NCBI GenBank assembly: GCA_012520695.1 | Contig: JAAYNU010000209.1 | Span: forward strand, 1-5,087 | DNA length: 5,087 nucleotides | Origin: Erysipelothrix sp. | GTDB taxonomy: Bacteria > Bacillota_I > Bacilli_A > Erysipelotrichales > Erysipelotrichaceae | Direction: 5' to 3' | Part shown: piece by piece, positions 1-5,087 of the stretch | How the letters are laid out: each line of letters starts with the position of its first letter | How positions within the stretch are numbered: the first letter of the stretch is position 1 | Notes under the pieces: model-generated | Told to the model about the DNA's origin: nothing | What the model saw: only the letters and a program-made list of their open reading frames with translations | Databases searched by the model: none | Translations under genes and position numbers: made by a program

Positions 1-855
1 CGTAATAACACGTGTATTCATAACATCACAACGCTCTAAGAGTTCTTCAGTTGCACTCGTACGAGACTCATGGAGTTCAATACCCGTAATAGCCCCTGTA
101 TTATTAAGCTCATTCGCAATTTGAACAGTCTTAGTTCCCGGTCCGCAGCAGCAGTCCAGTACAGTATTTCCTAGTTCAAGATTCAAATAAGGCACAACTT
201 TTTGAGAGTTAATGTCTTGAATCAAACCTTGTCCATCTAAAAAGAATGATGATCTGAAGAGTTCAGGGCGCGCCACAAGGACACCATCTCCTTTATCTTC
301 TATCAATAAATCGTCAACCTTAGTATTCTTCAATGTATTTAAACGAACATAAGCTGGTTTGATTTCTTGGCAGTATGCCGCATAGTCTAAAGCGAATGTT
401 TCACTGTATTGTTTACTTAAAAGATTTAAGATCCACATTGGCATGGAGTGTTGTAATGATGCTTGTTTGAGAATTGTCCCCACCAAAGGACGCTCTCCTC
501 GTTCAATCACAACCTTCAAGACTTTATTAACGACACCGGAATAGCGTGTGTATCCGCGTTTCTTTGCGAGATCAACGCTTTCTGATACGATGGCGTAATC
601 TGGAATTGAATCCATTTTGAAGTGTTGTGCTAATCCGATTTTGATGATTAACTTAATTTCTTCTGGTAAGTTCTTATCGACTAAATCCGAGAACTGAAAA
701 TCAAGGTTCATGGAGTGTTGGAGTGTTGTGTACACCAAAGCACTCACAAACGCTTGGTCTTGTGAGTCGAGTTGTCTTCCCTTTAATACTAAGTGGGCAT
801 GGCGCCCGTTGAATAAAACTTCTTTTAATATTTCATATGCTATTTGTCTTCTCAT
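1..855 (-). CDS. rsmB: 16S rRNA (cytosine-5) methyltransferase RsmB, N-terminal 285 residues (cut by window edge)
   Basis: The family uses S-adenosylmethionine to methylate C5 of a cytosine in 16S rRNA (C967 in E. coli numbering). The first ~130 residues are a helical NusB-like RNA-binding domain. A linker with the family-typical VRLNTLK (170-176) follows, then the start of the Rossmann methyltransferase domain. SAM motif I is at 232-243 (VLDCCCGPGTKT, where the family usually has something like VLDLCAAPGGKT), followed by the acidic strand end GIE at 258-260. The catalytic PC and TCS motifs lie beyond the left edge, since family members are about 430-450 residues. The ATG at 855 is two bases past the priA stop. 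Only a weak GGAA Shine-Dalgarno sits upstream inside the priA end, so translation is probably coupled to priA. The frame is open to base 1 without a stop. The alternative is another RsmB/RsmF-family m5C methyltransferase, but the NusB-like N-terminus favours RsmB. Confidence 0.93.
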   Translation of the reverse strand, partial: MRRQIAYEILKEVLFNGRHAHLVLKGRQLDSQDQAFVSALVYTTLQHSMNLDFQFSDLVDKNLPEEIKLIIKIGLAQHFKMDSIPDYAIVSESVDLAKKRGYTRYSGVVNKVLKVVIERGERPLVGTILKQASLQHSMPMWILNLLSKQYSETFALDYAAYCQEIKPAYVRLNTLKNTKVDDLLIEDKGDGVLVARPELFRSSFFLDGQGLIQDINSQKVVPYLNLELGNTVLDCCCGPGTKTVQIANELNNTGAITGIELHESRTSATEELLERCDVMNTRVIT

Positions 856-857
856 GT

Positions 858-2990
858 TTATTCCAAGGTTAGTGGATTGACATCCACAACCATTCCTATT
901 CTACTGATTGCTGCATAGAGCGTTTGTGTTTGGTGGATGGATTGAAGCATTCCATCCAAATCTTTTCCTTTTAATATGATGCGCGAACGGTGGGTTCGAT
1001 TAATCTTTCGCAACATTGTGGGTCCGATAATACCGAAATCATCGCCCATTAATAATTTCTTAAAGCTTAAGGAAGCATCGAATGCTCGTGCTTCATCTTC
1101 ATGGGAGAAGACAATTGAGATTAAATAATTATATGGGGGATAGCCCGCAATCTTACGGTAATTCATTTCCTTTTGAAAGAAACTCTTATATTGATGGTGC
1201 ATCGCATAAACAATGGCATAGTGGTCTGGGTTGAATGTTTGAATCATGACTTCTCCAACATGTCTACCACGCCCTGCTCTTCCTGATGCTTGAAGTAAGA
1301 GATCAAAGGTCGTTTCAACACTGCGATAATCCGTATAGGCAAGTGATGTATCAGCATTCACAATGCCCACTAGGGTAACGCGTTCAATATCAAGACCTTT
1401 CGCAATCATTTGCGTTCCAATCAGAATGTCTGCTTCATAGTTAATGAATGAATCCAAGATCTTCTCATGGGAATTTTTAGTTCGTGTTGTATCGGCGTCC
1501 ATCCGAAGAATACGAGCATCTGGGAATACAGACTGAACATACTCACTGAGTTTCTGTGTTGCCATACCACTTCCCACTAATTTAGGGCGCTTACCATCAA
1601 TGAGTGGAAGATGATTCACACCATAACCGCACATATGACAACGAATGCTTTGGCCATCTTTATGGTAGTTCAAAGCGACATCGCAATTAGGACACATCAT
1701 AATCGCATCGGTATCCGCATTTTTAAGCATTGTATGATAACCACGACGATTCAGTAGAAGTACGACTTGTTGTTTCAAATCAAGGCGTTTTTGAATGCCT
1801 TCAATGAGTTCATTGGTGAGTACACTCGATTCTCTTCGCTTGAGTGCTTCTTGAGTATCAATGAGTGTAACTTCAGGAAACATCAAGTTAATGCGCTCAT
1901 CAAGTTCAAGCAGTGTATACACACCACGCAAGGCCCTTGCATAGGTCTCTAGTGAGGGTGAAGCACTTCCAAGGACCAACGGACATTGATGAATCTTTGC
2001 GCGATACTTTGCTACATCTCGAGCGTGGTAGTATGGCACATTGGTTTGTTTGTAGGACATATCGTGTTCTTCATCGACCACAATAAGACCCAGGTCTTTA
2101 AAGGGCATGAATACTGATGATCGTGTTCCTACTACAATTGATACACTTCCGTTTTGAACGCGAGTATACTGTTCGTATTTTTCTTGATCATTGAGTGCTG
2201 AGTGATAGATTGCGATATCACTTCCAAACCGAGAAGAGAATCGCGTAATCATTTGTGGTGTAAGAGAAATCTCTGGAACCATGATTAATACTTGTTTCCC
2301 ATTATTTAATACTTCCCTAGCCTTTTGTAAGTAGATTTCTGTTTTTCCTGAACCCGTTACGCCATGGAGTAAAAAGGTATTGAAGCCATCCAATAAAATT
2401 TGATCGAGTGCCTCTTGTTGAGCTGCAGTAAGTGTTAAGTCGTGTGATGTAACTTCTACTACCTTATTACGATATTCGAATTCTCGAGAGTATTCTACCA
2501 AGACACCTTTATCAATGAGTGATCTGACACCGCTGTATTCCTTACGGGCACTGGTGTAATCTATTTCTTCTCCAAAGGAATCAAGGAATGATGATTGTAG
2601 AGGTGTTAAACCCTCAATCACAACATCCGTCTTTTGTAGCATGCGTTCCATCTTAATGGACCCATGACTCCCCTTGGGTTTAAGTTTATTGGGTAGAATT
2701 GTCTGAAGACAGCGAATAATCGGACTGACTGTTCGATAGCTCATCCATGTGGCAAGTTCAAAGAGTTCTGTATTTAAAACTGCTTCTTCATCAACTACAT
2801 CAACGATCGCTTGAACTTTGAATTCAAGTTCAACCGCAGGGTACACTTTCGATACGAAAGCAATCATGCGTCTTCCGCGCACATTTACGACAACTCTCAT
2901 TCCAAAGGAAACAACAAAATCCCCGCACGAATACGTCAGGGTTTGATTGTTTAGAAATCCTTGTTCAATGTAGACATCGCAATACATCAT
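858..2990 (-). CDS. priA: Primosomal protein N' (replication restart helicase PriA)
   Basis: PriA is a 3'-to-5' superfamily 2 DNA helicase that recognises abandoned replication forks and starts reloading of the replicative helicase. Order over 710 residues: N-terminal 3'-end-binding domain (~1-105), winged helix (~106-180), helicase lobe 1 with Walker A GVTGSGKTE (210-218), PEISLTPQ (239-246) and Walker B DEEH (306-309). An aromatic-rich loop follows (Y313, Y320, Y321). Lobe 2 has RRGY (415-418), GTQMIAKG (525-532) and QASGRAGRG (567-575), and the C-terminal domain ends in VDVNP. The cysteine region is unusual. Only C433/C436 and C451/C454 remain; the flanking CxxC pairs of the second zinc site are gone, and the usual GTGTQK-like motif reads GSGMATQK (473-480). 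The length is in the family range (732 in E. coli). An in-frame stop, which is the gmk stop, lies three codons upstream, so the start is the ATG at 2990 or the adjacent ATG at 2987. No clear Shine-Dalgarno is present. It sits between gmk and rsmB in one operon. Confidence 0.96.
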   Translation of the reverse strand: MMYCDVYIEQGFLNNQTLTYSCGDFVVSFGMRVVVNVRGRRMIAFVSKVYPAVELEFKVQAIVDVVDEEAVLNTELFELATWMSYRTVSPIIRCLQTILPNKLKPKGSHGSIKMERMLQKTDVVIEGLTPLQSSFLDSFGEEIDYTSARKEYSGVRSLIDKGVLVEYSREFEYRNKVVEVTSHDLTLTAAQQEALDQILLDGFNTFLLHGVTGSGKTEIYLQKAREVLNNGKQVLIMVPEISLTPQMITRFSSRFGSDIAIYHSALNDQEKYEQYTRVQNGSVSIVVGTRSSVFMPFKDLGLIVVDEEHDMSYKQTNVPYYHARDVAKYRAKIHQCPLVLGSASPSLETYARALRGVYTLLELDERINLMFPEVTLIDTQEALKRRESSVLTNELIEGIQKRLDLKQQVVLLLNRRGYHTMLKNADTDAIMMCPNCDVALNYHKDGQSIRCHMCGYGVNHLPLIDGKRPKLVGSGMATQKLSEYVQSVFPDARILRMDADTTRTKNSHEKILDSFINYEADILIGTQMIAKGLDIERVTLVGIVNADTSLAYTDYRSVETTFDLLLQASGRAGRGRHVGEVMIQTFNPDHYAIVYAMHHQYKSFFQKEMNYRKIAGYPPYNYLISIVFSHEDEARAFDASLSFKKLLMGDDFGIIGPTMLRKINRTHRSRIILKGKDLDGMLQSIHQTQTLYAAISRIGMVVDVNPLTLE

Positions 2991-2996
2991 TGGATA

Positions 2997-3569
2997 TTAA
3001 ATACTTGCTTCTATATTACGTTTGATAATGAGCGATACCGCATCCGCAGCAATTTGTGGATCTTCGTTTCGAATAACATATCGGTAATGATTCATTAATT
3101 CCATTTCTTTTGCCGCTTTCGCAAGGCGTTCATCAATCACATCTTGTGACTCTGTCTTACGCCCTTCAATACGACGCTTCAATTCTTCCATTGAAGGTGG
3201 CACTAAGAAAATACTGAGTGAGTCCGGTACTTTTGCGATAACTTGCAATGCACCTTGAACTTCAATTTCCAGCAAGACATTCTTCCCTAAATCGCGAAGA
3301 CGATCAACTTCGGACAACAGTGTTCCATAGAAGTTTCCTACGAATTCAGCATGTTCCAATAATTCATCATTATCAATTGCTTCTTTAAAGCGTTCATGAC
3401 TTACAAAACTGTAGTCAACGCCATCCACTTCACCATTTCTAGGACTTCTTGTCGTCATTGAAATAGAAAATGCTAAGTTTAATTCAGGTCGATCGAAAAA
3501 TATTTTTCGTACCGTTCCTTTTCCAACCCCACTGGGTCCTGATAAAATAATTAAGAGTCCTCGTTTCAT
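2997..3569 (-). CDS. gmk: Guanylate kinase
   Basis: Guanylate kinase phosphorylates GMP (and dGMP) to GDP with ATP. It is essential for guanine nucleotide supply and affects (p)ppGpp pools in Bacillota. The 190-residue protein has the P-loop GPSGVGKGT (11-19), the GMP-binding segment TTRSPRNGEVDGVDY (39-53), YGT (81-83), the conserved LLEIEVQGALQV (99-110) and the lid region RRIEGRKTE (132-140). The length matches the family (about 190-207). The frame stays open upstream to an ATG at 3659, but that start would lie in the dps terminator and upstream of the gmk promoter. An ATG at 3578 overlaps the Shine-Dalgarno. The ATG at 3569 has AAGGA 8 bases upstream and places the P-loop at the usual distance from the N-terminus. 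It is the first gene of the gmk-priA-rsmB unit, and its TAA is 6 bases before the priA ATG and in the same frame. Confidence 0.96.
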   Translation of the reverse strand: MKRGLLIILSGPSGVGKGTVRKIFFDRPELNLAFSISMTTRSPRNGEVDGVDYSFVSHERFKEAIDNDELLEHAEFVGNFYGTLLSEVDRLRDLGKNVLLEIEVQGALQVIAKVPDSLSIFLVPPSMEELKRRIEGRKTESQDVIDERLAKAAKEMELMNHYRYVIRNEDPQIAADAVSLIIKRNIEASI

Positions 3570-3577
3570 GTGCACCA

Positions 3578-3582
3578 TCCTT
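3578..3582 (-). promoter_or_regulatory. Ribosome binding site of gmk (decides the start)
   Basis: AAGGA on the minus strand lies 8 bases upstream of the ATG at 3569. It rules against the two upstream in-frame ATGs (3578 and 3659): the first overlaps this site and the second lies upstream of the promoter. Confidence 0.8.
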
Positions 3583-3617
3583 GAGTCAATTTTACGTGGT
3601 ATTGAGCCGTAAGTCAA
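3582..3617 (-). promoter_or_regulatory. SigA-type promoter of the gmk-priA-rsmB operon
   Basis: On the minus strand, -35 TTGACT (3617-3612) and -10 TAAAAT (3594-3589) are separated by exactly 17 bases. The expected start is an A near 3582, giving a leader of only about 13 bases that begins at the Shine-Dalgarno. The promoter sits just after the dps terminator, so gmk transcription appears independent of dps. Both boxes are near consensus (5 of 6 each), which suggests housekeeping expression. Confidence 0.75.
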
Positions 3618-3632
3618 ACATATTTGAGTATC

Positions 3633-3661
3633 AAAAAAGTGCATCCGAATGAGATGCACTT
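3633..3661 (-). terminator. Rho-independent terminator after dps
   Basis: A perfect 9-bp stem (3661-3653 with 3645-3637, AAGTGCATC/GATGCACTT) closes a 7-base loop. On the minus strand it is followed by a T run (six T counting the two at the stem foot, to 3633). It begins 5 bases after the dps stop codon. The stem is only 4/9 GC, so it may be leaky. There is no T run in the plus direction, so it is one-directional. Confidence 0.78.
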
Positions 3662-3666
3662 ACTTA

Positions 3667-4104
3667 TTAAGCAATATACGAATTCAACATCCATAAAGTC
3701 TTCCCAAAGTCTTTGGAGAAGTCTGTGAAGTCATCCGCAGTACCATAATCATTTTCTTCATCTGCCAACTTAATAAGTCTATTCGCATGTTGGAGTAGTT
3801 GATTGTAGTCTACGATTAAATGGTTGAATCCTTCTGAACTGTTGAGGTTATGGTCATCCAACTCTTTGAGGGTTGTTTGTGCCAAAACTTTCTTAAGACT
3901 TCCAATCGGTCTTCCCCCGATTACGATCAATCTCTCGGCGACAGTATCAATTTTTTCGTTTAGATCTTCATAGAACTCGTCCATGAGTTTGTGGATGGTG
4001 TAGAAATCATCACCTTTCAAATTCCAGTGAATGTTGTGCACTTTTACAGAAAGAGTCGTTAAGTCAGCTAAAAATGTATTCATTTCTTCATAAAGATTAT
4101 TCAT
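3667..4104 (-). CDS. dps: Dps-family mini-ferritin (iron-oxidising, peroxide protection)
   Basis: Dps-like proteins form 12-subunit cages that oxidise Fe(II), usually with hydrogen peroxide, and store the mineral inside, which limits Fenton damage. The 145-residue protein carries the complete inter-subunit ferroxidase set: H26, H38 and D42 from one subunit, D53 and E57 from the partner. These have the same spacing as H31, H43, D47, D58 and E62 of the Listeria protein. Signature stretches are HNIHWNLKG (23-31) and DTVAERL (53-59). The N-terminus is short and lacks the lysine-rich tail that E. coli Dps uses to bind DNA, so a ferritin-like role without DNA binding is more likely (inference). The ATG at 4104 has AAGGAGG 8 bases upstream. 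The gene ends in two tandem in-frame TAA codons, then a terminator. It is a single-gene transcript, divergent from rqcH. Confidence 0.94.
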   Translation of the reverse strand: MNNLYEEMNTFLADLTTLSVKVHNIHWNLKGDDFYTIHKLMDEFYEDLNEKIDTVAERLIVIGGRPIGSLKKVLAQTTLKELDDHNLNSSEGFNHLIVDYNQLLQHANRLIKLADEENDYGTADDFTDFSKDFGKTLWMLNSYIA

Positions 4105-4112
4105 ACATAATT

Positions 4113-4119
4113 CCTCCTT
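4113..4119 (-). promoter_or_regulatory. Ribosome binding site of dps
   Basis: A full-consensus AAGGAGG on the minus strand lies 8 bases from the ATG at 4104, implying strong translation. A second ATG at 4108 lies only 4 bases from it, in another frame, and reads Met-Tyr-Glu-stop across the dps start. Confidence 0.88.
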
Positions 4120-4122
4120 GTA

Positions 4123-4158
4123 TACATATAGTCTACGCCTATATTAATATCATTTCAA
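4123..4158 (-). promoter_or_regulatory. SigA-type promoter of dps
   Basis: On the minus strand, -35 TTGAAA (4158-4153) and -10 TAGACT (4135-4130) are separated by 17 bases. The predicted start is an A near 4123, giving a leader of about 19 bases. The -10 is weak (4 of 6), as expected for a regulated promoter. A 10-bp perfect palindrome, ATATTAATAT (4141-4150), lies inside the spacer, and the inverted repeat at 4159-4173 abuts the -35. Either could bind a regulator; dps genes in Bacillota are often under PerR, Fur-family or stress control. Confidence 0.62.
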
Positions 4159-4173
4159 ACCATATGATATGGT
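4159..4173. repeat. Perfect 15-bp inverted repeat (7-1-7), candidate operator
   Basis: ACCATAT-G-ATATGGT is fully symmetric around one central base. It touches the -35 of the dps promoter on one side, and on the other overlaps the TGG of the extended -10 and the first base of the TATAAT of the rqcH promoter. The 7-1-7 layout is that of Fur/PerR/Zur-family boxes, but the arm sequence matches none of their consensus sequences closely, so the binding protein is unknown. The alternative is a chance palindrome in AT-rich DNA. Confidence 0.5.
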
Positions 4174-4185
4174 ATAATGAATAAA
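4170..4185 (+). promoter_or_regulatory. Extended -10 promoter of rqcH
   Basis: TGGTATAAT (4170-4178) combines a perfect TATAAT with the TGn extension. The -35 position at a 17-base spacing (4150-4155, TCATTT) is poor, which is usual for extended -10 promoters. The predicted start is near 4185, giving a leader of about 20 bases. Confidence 0.68.
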
Positions 4186-4191
4186 GATTAT

Positions 4192-4197
4192 AAAGGA
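4192..4197 (+). promoter_or_regulatory. Ribosome binding site of rqcH
   Basis: AAAGGA lies 8 bases before the ATG at 4206 and supports that start. Confidence 0.78.
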
Positions 4198-4205
4198 TGT
4201 GACTT

Positions 4206-5087
4206 ATGGCTTTAGATGGTATATTACTGAACCGTTTGGTTCAAACAATGAGTGCGGAAGTACCGATGAAAATTAATCGTATTACACAACCTTCCGATCA
4301 CGAATTCTTATTTCAATGTTTTAAAGGGGTAAAGATGAACCTCCTTTTTTCTGTGCATCCTAATTTTGCACGAATTCAGTTCACGAAGGAACAAAACACA
4401 ACAAACCTTGATCAGACTCACTTATTAATGTTGTTTCGTAAACATCTTGATGGTGGGTTCATCACAAAGATCCAACAAAAAGGCTTCGACCGTATCGTTG
4501 AAGTGTTCATAGAACACCGTGACGAAATGGGCGTCATTAAAGAAATGCGCCTCATCTTAGAACTCATGGGTAAATCATGTAATCTAATTCTCGTGAATGA
4601 TGAAAACATGATCATCGATGCGCATCGCCGCGTATCCTCATTTGAAAGTAATGCACGAACAATTATGGGTGGTTCAGAGTATGAATTCCCAACACCCTTC
4701 TCCAAGAAATCAGTTCATGAATTAGAGTCCTATGATGAAGACTTAAGTTTCAGAGAACAATTCGAAGGAATCTCTCCTTTATTAGAGAGAGAAATACTAA
4801 ACCGCCTAAACTCAGGTGATTCCATACAATCAATCAAAACAGAACTCCTTAATTCAGAGAATCTGTATCTCTACAAAGATGACTTCCATAGTTTTGAATT
4901 AAAGACAAAAGGAAGCCCACTCAAGACCCTACCCTTAATGGATGGACTTGATGTCTACTATCGAGACCTTCAAGCCCAAGACCGCATTAAATCACACACA
5001 GGTGACCTCCTGAAGCTCATCAAACGCGAATTAAAACGTTCGAAACAAAAGTTACCGAAGCTTTATGATGATTACGCGAAGGCAGAA
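4206..5087 (+). CDS. rqcH: Ribosome quality-control protein RqcH (NFACT family, FbpA-like), N-terminal 294 residues (cut by window edge)
   Basis: RqcH (Rqc2/NEMF homologue; older names YloA, FbpA or fibronectin-binding protein) binds 50S subunits that carry a stalled peptidyl-tRNA. It recruits alanyl-tRNA to add C-terminal alanine tails that mark the chain for proteolysis. Visible are the NFACT-N domain (~1-170) with INRITQPSDHEFLF (23-36), FRKHLDGG (77-84), the conserved GFDR with D95/R96, corresponding to the D97/R98 pair needed for tRNA binding in the Bacillus protein, and ELMGKSCNLILVN (119-131). A helix-hairpin-helix region (~178-250, with ISPLLEREI 189-197) follows, then the start of the first coiled-coil arm (from ~258, DRIKSHTGDLLKLIKRELK). 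The second arm and NFACT-R domain lie beyond the right edge; full members are about 550-580 residues. A role as a surface adhesin has been claimed for some homologues, but no signal peptide is visible. It is divergent from dps. Confidence 0.93.
   Translation, partial: MALDGILLNRLVQTMSAEVPMKINRITQPSDHEFLFQCFKGVKMNLLFSVHPNFARIQFTKEQNTTNLDQTHLLMLFRKHLDGGFITKIQQKGFDRIVEVFIEHRDEMGVIKEMRLILELMGKSCNLILVNDENMIIDAHRRVSSFESNARTIMGGSEYEFPTPFSKKSVHELESYDEDLSFREQFEGISPLLEREILNRLNSGDSIQSIKTELLNSENLYLYKDDFHSFELKTKGSPLKTLPLMDGLDVYYRDLQAQDRIKSHTGDLLKLIKRELKRSKQKLPKLYDDYAKAE

Noticed and set aside
1767..1952. 61-codon plus-strand open frame
   Set aside because: It lies entirely inside the well-supported priA gene on the other strand, resembles no family I know and is a shadow of priA coding sequence.
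3584..3589. Second TTGACT as another gmk -35 box
   Set aside because: The matching -10 position falls inside the gmk coding sequence (AAACGA) and is not promoter-like.
3581..3589. TTGAGTCAA 9-bp palindrome at the gmk transcript start
   Set aside because: The arms are only 4 bp and do not extend, so chance is a sufficient explanation.
3570..3659. N-terminal extension of gmk (30 codons)
   Set aside because: It overlaps the dps terminator and the gmk promoter, is not conserved in guanylate kinases, and the AAGGA site supports the ATG at 3569.
4187..4192. Minus-strand TATAAT as an alternative dps promoter
   Set aside because: The -35 position, about 17 bases further upstream, reads CTAAAG, and the transcript would need a long leader. 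The TTGAAA-17-TAGACT pair is closer to dps and better spaced.
4418..4705. 95-codon minus-strand open frame
   Set aside because: It lies inside rqcH, whose plus-strand product matches the NFACT-N domain throughout. The minus product is Ser/Arg/Met-rich, low in complexity and without a recognisable fold.

Overview
The window looks like ordinary chromosome from an AT-rich, low-GC Gram-positive bacterium (Bacillota). Three things suggest this: the gene set (rqcH/fbpA, gmk, priA, rsmB, a Dps-like ferritin), strong AAGGAGG-type ribosome sites, and SigA-type promoters with 17-bp spacers. Protein wording and the compact gmk-priA-rsmB order fit Erysipelotrichia (Erysipelothrix-like). That placement is an impression from memory, not a computed result. 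No mobile element, CRISPR array, tRNA, rRNA or phage gene is visible.

Layout. On the minus strand, reading from right to left: dps (4104-3667) has its own promoter and an intrinsic terminator. A second SigA-like promoter follows directly and drives gmk (3569-2997), priA (2990-858) and rsmB (855 to beyond the left edge). These three genes are separated by only 6 and 2 bases, so they look like one operon. On the plus strand, rqcH starts at 4206 and runs off the right edge. The 101-bp dps/rqcH intergenic region holds two divergent promoters, with a perfect 15-bp inverted repeat between and over them.

Function. The gmk-priA-rsmB unit joins GMP phosphorylation, restart of stalled replication forks and 16S rRNA cytosine methylation. 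This is a shortened form of the Bacillus-type cluster gmk-rpoZ-coaBC-priA-def-fmt-rsmB. RqcH is the ribosome rescue factor that adds alanine tails to stalled nascent chains. Dps is a mini-ferritin that oxidises and stores iron and protects against peroxide.

No new multi-gene system is evident. The points most worth a second look are: (1) PriA has lost both cysteine pairs of one of its two zinc sites and kept the other site; (2) a perfect 7-1-7 inverted repeat abuts the dps -35 box and overlaps the rqcH -10 box; (3) the operon lacks four genes usually found in this cluster. There is no gene-free stretch over 300 bases.
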